This document shows positions 7,916-14,949 of a stretch of 44,211 nt of DNA, one piece after another. The DNA is taken from contig NZ_JAGGOI010000041.1 of assembly GCF_018614585.1 (NCBI RefSeq), positions 1 to 44,211 of the forward strand. Direction: 5' to 3'. Numbering within the stretch: position 1 is the stretch's first letter; each line of letters begins with the position of its first letter. Both the position numbers and the translations under genes were made by a program. The notes beneath the pieces are model-generated. The model had not been told where the DNA came from, ran no database searches, and saw only the letters and a program-made list of their open reading frames with translations. Origin of the DNA: Streptomyces sp. ISL-1. GTDB taxonomy: Bacteria; Actinomycetota; Actinomycetes; Streptomycetales; Streptomycetaceae.

Positions 7916-8548
7916 TCAGCGCACCTCGACAAGGCGGGCGAACACCACGACGTTCCCGTCGTAGCCGGCCTTCTTCGTATAGCCGCCGCCACAGGTGATC
8001 AGGCGCAACTCCGGCTCCGGGGTGTCCCGGTAGACGCGGGCGGCCGGGAAGTCCTTCTTGGCGAAGGTCTCGATGCCGTACACGGCGAACACCGCCGTAC
8101 GGCCGTCCCCGCGCAGGATTTCGACGCGACTGCCCCGTACCAGCGAGCCGAGTTCGTAGAAGACGGCCGGACCCGCCTTGTTGTCGACATGGCCGACGAT
8201 GACGGATGTGCCCCGCTCGCCGGGGCCGGCCGCGCCTTTGTACCAGCCGGCGAGATTGCTCTTCTCCAGTGGCGGAGCGTCGATCCAGCCGTCGGCGTCG
8301 ACTCCGACATCGGTGAGGGGGGCGTCGAGCCGCACGGACGGAATGGCGATCCGCCGCGGCGGGGAGTGGGGGAGCGCGTCGGGTGCTGGTGGCAGCGGGT
8401 CGCCCGCGCTCTGGCCGGCCGCGACGGCGGGGCGGGGCTGGGGCGGGCCGCCGACCGGCTCGCTGGATCCGTTGCGCAGGAGGAACAGCCCGAGCAGCAG
8501 GACAGAGGCGACCGTGAACCATGAGCTGCGGCGCTTGGACGTATGCAT
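7916..8548 (-). CDS. Class F sortase
   Basis: The 210-residue protein has an N-terminal membrane anchor (residues 10-24), a Pro-rich linker, and a sortase beta-barrel. The catalytic residues are visible: His120 in IVGHVDNKAG and Cys186 in LITCGGGY, followed by the conserved NVVVFARL strand. The size, the TCGG active site and the single anchor fit class F sortases of actinobacteria, which are extracellular transpeptidases or proteases cleaving surface proteins at a sorting motif. The gene directly downstream of the low-complexity surface protein gene suggests that protein as partner, although a canonical LPXTG is not present there. A strong hairpin separates the two genes and may reduce sortase expression relative to the surface protein. 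Confidence 0.92.
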   Translation of the reverse strand: MHTSKRRSSWFTVASVLLLGLFLLRNGSSEPVGGPPQPRPAVAAGQSAGDPLPPAPDALPHSPPRRIAIPSVRLDAPLTDVGVDADGWIDAPPLEKSNLAGWYKGAAGPGERGTSVIVGHVDNKAGPAVFYELGSLVRGSRVEILRGDGRTAVFAVYGIETFAKKDFPAARVYRDTPEPELRLITCGGGYTKKAGYDGNVVVFARLVEVR

Positions 8549-8586
8549 GGACGCTCTTCCTCCGTCCCGTATGGGGCCCGGGTGGC

Positions 8587-8627
8587 GCTCCGCCGCCCAG
8601 GACCTCGGGGGCCCGGGGCGGCGGAGC
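8587..8627 (-). terminator. 12-bp stem hairpin between surface protein and sortase genes
   Basis: Arms gctccgccgccc (8587-8598) and gggcggcggagc (8616-8627) are perfect complements with a 17-base loop. It starts just after the surface protein stop (8641) and before the sortase start (8548). It could be a terminator or a partial attenuator that lets some transcription read into the sortase gene. Confidence 0.65.
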
Positions 8628-8640
8628 AGCTGTGTCGGCG

Positions 8641-9447
8641 TCAGACGCCTTCTCCGGAGCCGCGGCGCAACAGCAGAACACCGCCGCCGAGCACACCACC
8701 CGCGACGAGGGCGGAGCCGACGGCGATCTGCGCGGGGCTCAGCTCGGCGAAGCTGCCGCCGGCGCCGGCGTGGACGCCCGCGCCGGGCTTCGTCGTGCCG
8801 GTCCCGGTGTGCGAGGTTCCCTTCCCGGTGTGCGAGTCACCGGTGTCGGTCTTGGTATCGCTGTACGAGTCGCCGGTGTCGGTCTTGGTGTGCGGGCGGC
8901 CTGTTTCGGCCTTGGCCTCGCTCTCGGCCGACGGGTCGCCGGTTTCGCCCTCAGTCTCGGTGTGGGAGTCCCCGGTATCCGCCTCGGTCCCGGTCTCGGT
9001 GAGCGCGTCGGGGAGGGTCTCGGTTTCGGTCTCGACCCCCGAGGGTGATTTCTTGGCCCCGGTCCCGGTCCCGGTCCCGGTCCCATCCTCGCGTGGCGAC
9101 TCGGAGCCGCCGCTGATGGTGAGGGGCGTGGTGACCTTCTCGCCGTTGCACTCGAAGGTGACCTCGTCCTCGGTACCCGGCCTGGCCCGCGCATCGATCT
9201 TCGCCGTGCCGGAGTGTCCTTCATCGAGCGTGACGGTGTCGAAGACTCCCGAGGAGACGGTCACCGGTGGGACTGCGCACTCGGTGGCGTTCAGAGTCAC
9301 GGTGCCGCCGGGCGCGGCGGTCGAAGGGGTGACGGTGAAACCGGGAGGGATGAGGTCGCTCCCGTCGGCGGCCACCGCCGCTGGGGCGCCGACGGTGAGC
9401 GCGGCGGTGCCGATCAGGGCGAGGGAGGCGACACGTATCGCGCGCAT
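8641..9447 (-). CDS. Secreted, membrane-anchored low-complexity surface protein
   Basis: The 268-residue protein starts with a signal peptide (residues 1-27, cleavage after APAAVA), then a small beta-rich domain with two cysteines (NATECAV and VTFECNG) that may form a disulfide. A Thr/Glu/Asp/Gly-rich stalk built from short repeats such as GDSHTETEGETGDP and TDTGDS follows, then a hydrophobic segment (GSALVAGGVLGGGVLLL) and an RRGSGEGV tail. The hydrophobic-plus-arginine end resembles a sortase sorting signal, but no LPXTG or LAXTG precedes it; the sequence there is AELSPAQ. It lies upstream of the class F sortase and is probably exported and displayed on the cell surface. Start ATG 9447 was chosen for the signal peptide and its GGAGAA site. 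Confidence 0.85.
   Translation of the reverse strand: MRAIRVASLALIGTAALTVGAPAAVAADGSDLIPPGFTVTPSTAAPGGTVTLNATECAVPPVTVSSGVFDTVTLDEGHSGTAKIDARARPGTEDEVTFECNGEKVTTPLTISGGSESPREDGTGTGTGTGAKKSPSGVETETETLPDALTETGTEADTGDSHTETEGETGDPSAESEAKAETGRPHTKTDTGDSYSDTKTDTGDSHTGKGTSHTGTGTTKPGAGVHAGAGGSFAELSPAQIAVGSALVAGGVLGGGVLLLRRGSGEGV
9058..9084. repeat. Hexamer tandem repeat (cccggt) in the surface protein stalk
   Basis: Four and a half copies of cccggt encode alternating Gly-Thr residues in the stalk of the surface protein. Such a run could change length by slippage in 6-base steps without breaking the frame. Confidence 0.85.
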
Positions 9448-9899
9448 GGTCAGTTCTCCGTGTTCCCGAGGGCCATTGCGGATGTCTTCCGCGCAGAAGA
9501 AGAAATGCCCCTCGTTGCGAAAGACGCTAGGAGGCCGACGGGGTCGCCGCATGCGGCGAGGGTGACGCGGTCGGGGTGTGTCACCACCCGTCCGTCGCAG
9601 TGGCCGCGACGGTCGTGCCAGGTCACGCGGTACGGCCCGGACGTCCGCCGATCCGCGGCGTACGTGACTCCGGTCGGGTGACGGCGTCGCCCCGATGGCT
9701 CCGCGGGCGGGAGCCACCGGGTCCGGCCGGTGACCCCAAGCCCTGATGGAGCGTCACGGGCGGCGTGAGGTGATCCTCGGTGCAGGTGAACGTCCCTCAC
9801 CAGGCAGCCAAGCCGGGCCAGGTCGCCGAGCGTCGCGCCGTCGTCCCGCGAGCACGCGAAGCCGGCGGCATCGGCTCGGAGACGCAGTTGGACTGCCCG
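9448..9899 (-). other. Gene-poor stretch; possible decayed or unrecognised coding frame
   Basis: No gene is firmly supported. On the minus strand, the frame that continues after the bL32 stop codon is open from about 9899 down to the stop at 9450. Around 9540-9700 it has strong third-position GC and reads like protein (YAADRRTSGPYRVTWHD, then DRVTLAACGDPVGLL). There is no ATG and no good ribosome binding site; the only start is a GTG at 9800. Codon bias fades after about 9525, where the promoter and leader of the surface protein gene should lie. It could be an unrecognised small gene or a remnant. I do not know the family. Confidence 0.3.
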
Positions 9900-10070
9900 T
9901 CAGCCCTCCGGCCTCAGCAGACCGCGCTCGTACGCCTTCACAAGCCGCTGCGGCACCTGATGGGGGACGCCGTCCACGGTGACGGTCACCAGCTGGGGCG
10001 TGGTGGCCTTCCACTGGGCGCGGCGGTGGCGGGTGTTGCTGCGGGACATCTTGCGCTTGGGTACGGCCAT
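9900..10070 (-). CDS. rpmF: Ribosomal protein bL32, cysteine-free zinc-independent paralogue
   Basis: This 56-residue protein begins MAVPKRKMSRSNTRHRRAQW, the invariant bL32 N-terminus, and continues with TPQLVTVTVDG and VPQRLVKAYERG. The standard bL32 carries four zinc-binding cysteines; this copy has none, so it is the C-minus paralogue made under zinc starvation to replace the zinc form in the ribosome. The start ATG 10070 follows a strong AGGAGGT site. A Zur-like box lies about 45-60 bases upstream, which fits the known Zur control of C-minus ribosomal proteins in Streptomyces. It is a small gene that automatic length cut-offs can miss. Nothing else in the window belongs to the zinc regulon. 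Confidence 0.93.
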   Translation of the reverse strand: MAVPKRKMSRSNTRHRRAQWKATTPQLVTVTVDGVPHQVPQRLVKAYERGLLRPEG

Positions 10071-10114
10071 GGGACCGGGAACCTCCTGGGTGGGGATGCA
10101 CCCGGCACGCTACC

Positions 10115-10129
10115 TGAAAATGATTCCCG
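10115..10129 (-). promoter_or_regulatory. Zur-type zinc regulator box upstream of rpmF
   Basis: The plus-strand 15-mer TGAAAATGATTCCCG matches 11 of 15 positions of the actinobacterial Zur palindrome TGAAAATGATTTTCA, with one half-site perfect. It lies 45-59 bases before the rpmF start and probably overlaps the promoter. Zinc-bound Zur would repress the gene. Confidence 0.75.
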
Positions 10130-10174
10130 TTAACAATTGGCCTCGATCGGCGACGGCGAGACGCCCGGCCGGGC

Positions 10175-10585
10175 TCACACCTTGCGGTAGTCGTACGCCT
10201 CCGAGGCCGCCGCCTCCACCGCGTCCAGGTCGCCGCCCCCCGAAGCGGTCACCAGCGCGGCCACCGCTCCCTCCAGGAAGGGCGCGTCCACCAGCCGTGT
10301 CCGGTCCGGGAGTTCGTCGCCCTCGGCCAGCAGTGCCCTCACCGTCAGCACGGCGCTGCCCAGATCGACGAGGACGGCCACCCCCGCGCCCCCGTCGACC
10401 GAGGCCGCGGCCGCCGTGATCAGTTCCGAGCTGGTCCCGAGGCCGCCGTCCGGGGTGCCGCCCGCCGGGGCGACGGGCGCGGTCGCACCGCCGCCGGCGA
10501 GCCCTTTGGCCAGCTCGGCGACGGCCGCGGCCACCTCCGCGCTGTGCGAGACCAGCACGATCCCGACCGGCTTGTCGGCGCTCAT
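10175..10585 (-). CDS. dhaM: PTS-dependent dihydroxyacetone kinase phosphotransferase subunit DhaM
   Basis: DhaM passes phosphate from the PTS (EI and HPr) to the ADP bound in DhaL. The 136-residue protein is a lone EIIA-mannose-type domain with the phosphorylated histidine in IVLVSHSAEVA (His14) and the dimer/active-site region VAVLVDLGSAVLT. Long DhaM forms carry extra HPr and EI domains; this one does not, so it depends on the general PTS. Its ATG overlaps the dhaL stop (ATGA), so translation is coupled. It is last in the dhaK-dhaL-dhaM operon. Confidence 0.92.
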   Translation of the reverse strand: MSADKPVGIVLVSHSAEVAAAVAELAKGLAGGGATAPVAPAGGTPDGGLGTSSELITAAAASVDGGAGVAVLVDLGSAVLTVRALLAEGDELPDRTRLVDAPFLEGAVAALVTASGGGDLDAVEAAASEAYDYRKV

Positions 10586-11187
10586 CCCGCCACCTCCGCC
10601 AGTGCCGCGATCAGCAGGGCGGAGGAGGTCGCCCCCGGGTCCTGGTGCCCGATACTGCGCTCGCCCAGATAGCTCGCCCTGCCCTTGCGCGCCTGCATCG
10701 GCACGGTCGCCAGCGCGCCCTGCTCGGCCGCTTCTCCGGCGGCCGTGAACGACGCGGTGGAGTCGCCGAGAGCCTCGACCGCCGGATCGAGTGCGTCGAT
10801 CATCGTCTTGTCGCCGGCCTTGGCCCCGCCGAGCTGGGCCACCGCGGCCACGCCCGCGCGCAGCGCGTCGGCCAGTTGCGCGGGCGTCACCTCGGCGTCG
10901 TCACCGAGCGCCTTTCCCGTACGCCGCAGCAACGTCCCGTACAGCGGACCGGAGGCACCACCCACTGTCGAGATCAACTGCCGTCCCGCCAGGGTCAGTA
11001 CGGCCCCGGGCGTCTGCGGCGCCTCCTTCTCCATGACCGCCGTCACCGCCGCGAAACCGCGCTGGAGATTGCTGCCGTGGTCGGCGTCGCCGATCGCCGA
11101 GTCCAGCTCGGTAAGGCGGTCCGCCTCACGGTTCACGGCCGCCGCGGCGGCCGCCAGCCAGCGGCGGAAGAAGTCGGCGTCCAGCAC
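10582..11187 (-). CDS. dhaL: Dihydroxyacetone kinase ADP-binding subunit DhaL
   Basis: DhaL holds a permanently bound Mg-ADP that DhaM rephosphorylates and that then phosphorylates dihydroxyacetone held by DhaK. The 201-residue protein shows the metal-binding signature LDSAIGDADHGSN (Asp29, Asp34, Asp36), the GGASGPLYGT nucleotide loop and the GDKTMIDAL motif, all complete. The start is GTG 11187, preceded by AGGGAG; the neighbouring ATG at 11189 is in another frame. It lies 65 bases after dhaK and overlaps dhaM by 4 bases. Confidence 0.94.
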   Translation of the reverse strand: MLDADFFRRWLAAAAAAVNREADRLTELDSAIGDADHGSNLQRGFAAVTAVMEKEAPQTPGAVLTLAGRQLISTVGGASGPLYGTLLRRTGKALGDDAEVTPAQLADALRAGVAAVAQLGGAKAGDKTMIDALDPAVEALGDSTASFTAAGEAAEQGALATVPMQARKGRASYLGERSIGHQDPGATSSALLIAALAEVAG

Positions 11188-11252
11188 ATGAACTCCCTGT
11201 GGCGAGTCGATGAGTTAGGTGAGCGGCGAGGCCTGGCGCAGCTCCTGATCGG

Positions 11253-12245
11253 TCAGCGGCCCCAGCGGAGCCCGGGCGTCTGCACCGGCGCGTCCCACAG
11301 CCGCAGCAGGTCCTCGTCGACCTGACAGAGCGTCACCGAGCAGCCTGCCATGTCGAGTGAGGTCACATAGTTCCCGACGAGCGTACGGGCGACGGGCACC
11401 CCGCGCTCGGCGAGCACCCGGTGCACCTCGGCGTTGAAGCCGTACAGCTCCAGCAGCGGCGTCGCCCCCATGCCGTTGACGAGCGCCAGCACAGGGCCCG
11501 TCGGCGCCAGATCCTCCAGTACCGCGTTCACGGTGAAGTCCGCGATCTCCCGCGACGTCATCATCGGGCGCCGCTCACGCCCGGGCTCACCATGGATGCC
11601 AATGCCCAACTCCAGCTCACCCGAGGGGAGATCGAAGGTCGGGCTGCCCTTCGCGGGCGTCGTGCTGGCGCTCAGCGCCACACCGAAGCTCCGGGAGCTC
11701 TCATTCACCTGCCGGCCGATCGCCTCGACCCGCTCCAGCGGCGCGCCCTCCTCGGCGGCCGCACCGGCGATCTTCTCGACGAACAGGGTCGCGCCGGTGC
11801 CGCGCCGACCCGCCGTATACAGGCTGTCGGTCACCGCGACGTCGTCATTGACGAGCACCTTGGCGACCCGGACCCCCTCGTCCTCGGCGAGCTCGGCCGC
11901 CATGTCGAAGTTGAGGACGTCGCCCGTGTAGTTCTTGACGATGAACAGCACACCCTCACCACTGTCGACGGCGACGGCCGCCCGCGCCATCTGGTCCGGC
12001 ACCGGGCTCGTGAAGACCTCTCCCGGGCACGCGGCGGAGAGCATCCCAAGCCCGACGAAGCCGCCGTGCAGCGGCTCGTGCCCGGACCCGCCACCGGAGA
12101 CGAGCCCCACCTTCCCGGCGACGGGCGCGTCGCGCCGTACGATCACCCGGTTCTCCACATCGACGGACAACTCGGGGTGCGCGGCGGCCATACCGCGGAG
12201 GGCGTCGGCGACGACGGTCTCCGGCACATTGATGAGCATCCTCAT
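11253..12245 (-). CDS. dhaK: Dihydroxyacetone kinase substrate-binding subunit DhaK
   Basis: DhaK binds dihydroxyacetone covalently and presents it for phosphorylation, feeding it into glycolysis as DHAP. In this 330-residue protein the key residues fall at the same numbers as I recall for E. coli DhaK: His56 in GGGSGHEPLHGG, Asp109 in NYTGDVLNF and His218 in GIGIHGEPG, the covalent attachment histidine. The start ATG 12245 has an AGGAGGT site. That start overlaps the stop codon of a 22-codon upstream frame, suggesting coupled translation. The operon lacks its own PTS enzymes and any adjacent glycerol dehydrogenase, so dihydroxyacetone must come from elsewhere. Confidence 0.95.
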   Translation of the reverse strand: MRMLINVPETVVADALRGMAAAHPELSVDVENRVIVRRDAPVAGKVGLVSGGGSGHEPLHGGFVGLGMLSAACPGEVFTSPVPDQMARAAVAVDSGEGVLFIVKNYTGDVLNFDMAAELAEDEGVRVAKVLVNDDVAVTDSLYTAGRRGTGATLFVEKIAGAAAEEGAPLERVEAIGRQVNESSRSFGVALSASTTPAKGSPTFDLPSGELELGIGIHGEPGRERRPMMTSREIADFTVNAVLEDLAPTGPVLALVNGMGATPLLELYGFNAEVHRVLAERGVPVARTLVGNYVTSLDMAGCSVTLCQVDEDLLRLWDAPVQTPGLRWGR

Positions 12246-12310
12246 GGGTACCTCCTGGTGAGTGCGGCCGCGCTTGTGAAGATCGCGGACCGTCGAAACG
12301 ACGCCTTCAT
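12242..12310 (-). CDS. Putative leader peptide overlapping dhaK
   Basis: A 22-codon frame starts at ATG 12310 behind a strong GAGGAGG site. It encodes MKASFRRSAIFTSAAAL plus five residues and stops at a TGA overlapping the dhaK ATG. The ribosome binding site of dhaK lies inside its last codons. The arrangement suggests a leader peptide that couples or gates dhaK translation, although a chance frame cannot be excluded. No run of one amino acid typical of classic attenuators is seen; Ala and Arg are common. Confidence 0.5.
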   Translation of the reverse strand: MKASFRRSAIFTSAAALTRRYP

Positions 12311-12547
12311 GTCCGCCTCCTCTCGGCAGAGACCGGCGGCGGTCGACAGGCCGGCCTTCCACCCCCCTCCTGTAATGAGGGTAGATCGCTCAGGCCTCGT
12401 TCGGGCGGCAGCAACCCCCACTCCTTTCGCGGCGCCCGGGCGCGGACGTCGCCTCGAACAGCTGTGACACTTCTGTGATTCCTGACGCTGTGGTCGGTGG
12501 GGGACATCGGCACAGGCGTGTCGTGTCAGCGCGATGAAGAGGAACGA

Positions 12548-13174
12548 GTGGGCAAGCGTGGTGGCGACCGTCGTGCACAGACGTACGACGGAGAGCTGGG
12601 TGCGGCGGTCGAGCGGGCTCAGGAGGGGGACGAAGACGCCTTTGCCGCGGCCTACCGGCGGGTGCAACCCCCTCTTCTCGGCTATCTGCGCGGTCTGGTC
12701 GGAGACGACGCCGAGGACGTGGCGTCCGAGGCGTGGCTCGAGATTGCTCGTGACCTGGGGCGGTTTCGTGGAGATGGAGCGGGATTTCGCGCGTGGACCG
12801 CGAGCATCGCGCGCAACCGTGCTCTCGACCATCTGCGTCGGCTGAAGAGCCGTCCTCGGACCACGCTCTTCGAGAGCGAACTCGCCGAGTTGCCGGCCAG
12901 GCAGGACACGGCCGGTGAGGCATTCGAATCCATCTCCACCGAGCAGGCCCTCGCGTTGATCGCGAATCTGCCCCGGCAGCAGGCGGAGGCGGTGCTGCTG
13001 CAGACGGTCATCGGCCTCGACGGGGCGTCGGCCGCCCGGGTGCTGGGCAAGCGGCCCGGAGCGGTCCGCTCCGCCACGCACCGCGGGCTGAAGCGGCTGG
13101 AGCAACAGCTCGCCTCACTTCAGCCCATGCGTGTGACAGTTTCGGACTCTCGTGCGCTGGGAGAGGCGAGATGA
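12548..13174 (+). CDS. ECF-type RNA polymerase sigma factor
   Basis: The 208-residue protein has sigma region 2 (AFAAAYRRVQPPLLGYLRGL, then DVASEAWLEIARDL and FRAWTASIARNRALDHLRR) and region 4 (LALIANLPRQQAEAVLLQTV, then ARVLGKRPGAVRSATHRGLK). It is an extracytoplasmic-function sigma factor with both domains and no extra C-terminal domain. I chose GTG 12548 because GAAGAGGAACGA precedes it; an in-frame ATG at 12497 adds an unconserved stretch. The stop overlaps the next gene (ATGA), which encodes a single-pass membrane protein that could be its control partner. Typically such sigma factors respond to envelope or oxidative signals, but no signal is shown here. Confidence 0.9.
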   Translation: MGKRGGDRRAQTYDGELGAAVERAQEGDEDAFAAAYRRVQPPLLGYLRGLVGDDAEDVASEAWLEIARDLGRFRGDGAGFRAWTASIARNRALDHLRRLKSRPRTTLFESELAELPARQDTAGEAFESISTEQALALIANLPRQQAEAVLLQTVIGLDGASAARVLGKRPGAVRSATHRGLKRLEQQLASLQPMRVTVSDSRALGEAR

Positions 13175-13893
13175 CCGAAAACCGACCCCGAGGTGTTATG
13201 AACCCCGAGCACGAGCAGCAGACGCCGACGCTCGAGGCCCTGCTGGCTGCCGCCGCGCGTCCCACGCCCTTCTCGGCGGAAGCCGAGGTGCGGGCTGTTG
13301 TCGCATTCCGGGCCGCGCGTCAGGCCGGTGCGCCGGCCGCGCCCACGCGACCCGAGGACGACTGGCGCCCCAAGAGTCCGGGCGTTGAAATTCGGTGGAT
13401 CAGGACAGGAATCGGCGCTCTCGTCGCGGCAGCCATGCTGGGCGGGGTGGCGATGGCGTCGGGCACGATCCCCACACCGTTCGGCGAGCCGCCCCTGGAG
13501 CCGGGGCCGGCGCCGAGTGTGTCGTCACGCCAGGCGGAGATTCCGGGGGAGCCTGAGCCCCCGTTGACGACCGGACCCGGCGCCCGCATCCCCGGTGAGC
13601 GACCGCCGGCGGCGAAGGACGATCTGGCGCACTGCCGCGCGTACGAGTCGAAGGAGGGGCGGGGCGGGGCGCTCGACAGCACAGCCTGGCAGCGACTCGA
13701 GGACGCGGCCGGCGGCCCGGACGCGGTGGCGGCGTACTGTGCGCGGCTGTTGAGCGAACAGCCTGGCAAGTCGTCGCCACAGGAACGCCCGCCCAAGGGC
13801 GAGGGCGGCACGATCGACGCGCCGCCCGCGGGTCAGCAGAGCGGGCCGGACAACGGAGTCGCTCGGACGAGAAAGCCGCCCGCCAAGCAGTAG
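13171..13893 (+). CDS. Single-pass membrane protein, possible anti-sigma partner
   Basis: The 240-residue protein has a cytoplasmic N-terminus of about 75 residues (EALLAAAARPTPFSAEAEV), one transmembrane segment (GIGALVAAAMLGGVAMASG, about residues 78-96) and a Pro-rich outer part with two cysteines (DLAHCRAYE and AAYCARLL). Coupling to the ECF sigma gene by a 4-base overlap suggests it controls that factor, as anti-sigma factors usually do. The N-terminus lacks the HxxxCxxC zinc motif of the ZAS anti-sigma family, so the role is inference. A second in-frame ATG at 13198 is possible. The two cysteines outside the membrane could sense redox state. Confidence 0.75.
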   Translation: MTENRPRGVMNPEHEQQTPTLEALLAAAARPTPFSAEAEVRAVVAFRAARQAGAPAAPTRPEDDWRPKSPGVEIRWIRTGIGALVAAAMLGGVAMASGTIPTPFGEPPLEPGPAPSVSSRQAEIPGEPEPPLTTGPGARIPGERPPAAKDDLAHCRAYESKEGRGGALDSTAWQRLEDAAGGPDAVAAYCARLLSEQPGKSSPQERPPKGEGGTIDAPPAGQQSGPDNGVARTRKPPAKQ

Positions 13894-13903
13894 GGGGTGT
13901 CGC

Positions 13904-14818
13904 TCACTGCCCGTAGCTCATGAACCAGTGCGCGTCGAAGTACCGGGCGGTCGAGTACGGGTGCCGCGGGTCGGTGAGCAGGCGGAAGATGAACTCCGCG
14001 GTCGAGCCGTCGAACCGGATCCAGCCGCTGTAGTCGTCCTTCGTCACCATGATGGGCCAGCGATCGGGGTCCGCCCCCTCCGTCAGCCAGTAGAACGAGT
14101 CCTCCCGCTCGCTTCCCGCCCACTGCAGGAGCCCGCCCGGCGCAGGGAACAACCGGTGCGGCGCCCACAATGTGTTGCCGTCCTCGTCGTCGTCCCACGA
14201 GGCCATCGACAGGGCGTGCTCGACGAGGTCGAGGCTGCCCTGCGGACCATTGGGGAGGAACATGTCGAGGTAGCCGTCGAAAGAGCCGCACCCGAAGATC
14301 TGAGCCAGTTGCTTGTAGTCGCTGGGCAGACCGGTACCCAGCCAGGCCTCGGCCGTGTGCCAGCCGACCGTGTGCGTCAGTTCCCGGTCCTGGCCCGTGA
14401 CGAAGACGACGCGGTCGACCCAGGTGGCGTCCCGCGCCAGCTCCTCGAGTGCCGGGGCGGCCCGATGCGCGACGAGAACCACGAGCCGCATGCCGTCGTC
14501 GGCGGCAATGATGCCGCAACCGATCCACCAGGTGCCGTACGCCCATGCGTACATCTCGGTCACGCGCTCCCCGAAGGGGGCGAGGAGCGGCAGCCCGGTT
14601 CTCTCGGAGAGCGTCGGCGCACTGCGCCCGCGCCTGACGAGCGGGCGGGGCCGGCCGTACCGCTCGCCCACCGCGTCGAGAAGGCACGACAGACGTGGCC
14701 CGCCGGAAGTGCTCAGGCACGCATGGCCCGCCGGATGCCCCGGCTCACCGCACTCCAGCGTCCGCGGGTCCCGATGGGTCAACCGGTCTACTGCCGCCAG
14801 CAGTTCTCGTTCATTCAT
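13904..14818 (-). CDS. SMI1/KNR4 (SUKH) family protein
   Basis: The C-terminal half of this 304-residue protein (GLPSDYKQLAQIFGCG, then LDMFLPN and LLQWAGSEREDSFYWLT) has the SMI1/KNR4 or SUKH pattern, including the aromatic Trp and Gly positions. SUKH proteins are often immunity factors against secreted polymorphic toxins, but many stand alone. The N-terminal half (about residues 1-140) is a separate alpha/beta domain I do not recognise. Start ATG 14818 is preferred; 14833 is possible. It is downstream of the secreted amidase gene on the same strand but separated by a GC-rich hairpin. No toxin gene is adjacent. Confidence 0.7.
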   Translation of the reverse strand: MNERELLAAVDRLTHRDPRTLECGEPGHPAGHACLSTSGGPRLSCLLDAVGERYGRPRPLVRRGRSAPTLSERTGLPLLAPFGERVTEMYAWAYGTWWIGCGIIAADDGMRLVVLVAHRAAPALEELARDATWVDRVVFVTGQDRELTHTVGWHTAEAWLGTGLPSDYKQLAQIFGCGSFDGYLDMFLPNGPQGSLDLVEHALSMASWDDDEDGNTLWAPHRLFPAPGGLLQWAGSEREDSFYWLTEGADPDRWPIMVTKDDYSGWIRFDGSTAEFIFRLLTDPRHPYSTARYFDAHWFMSYGQ

Positions 14819-14903
14819 GGCGGGTCGCCTCATCCAGTACCTGAGCGCGCGGTCCTTCGATCGCGCAGCCCATGAGCGCGAAACAGCCGGCCGGCCGCGC
14901 GGA

Positions 14904-14923
14904 CCGGGCCCCGGGGGCCCGGG
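14904..14923 (-). terminator. GC-rich palindrome after the amidase gene
   Basis: The sequence ccgggccccgggggcccggg can fold into a strong G+C stem 27 bases past the amidase stop on the minus strand, before the SUKH gene. It is a plausible terminator without a U-tract. Confidence 0.5.
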
Positions 14924-14949
14924 CCACGCAGTCGGCCGGCGTCTGTCGG

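Noticed and set aside
12365..12400. GGGTAG near 12379 as a SigB-type promoter for the ECF sigma gene
   Set aside because: No G at the -35 position at 14-16 bases and the last base is not a pyrimidine.
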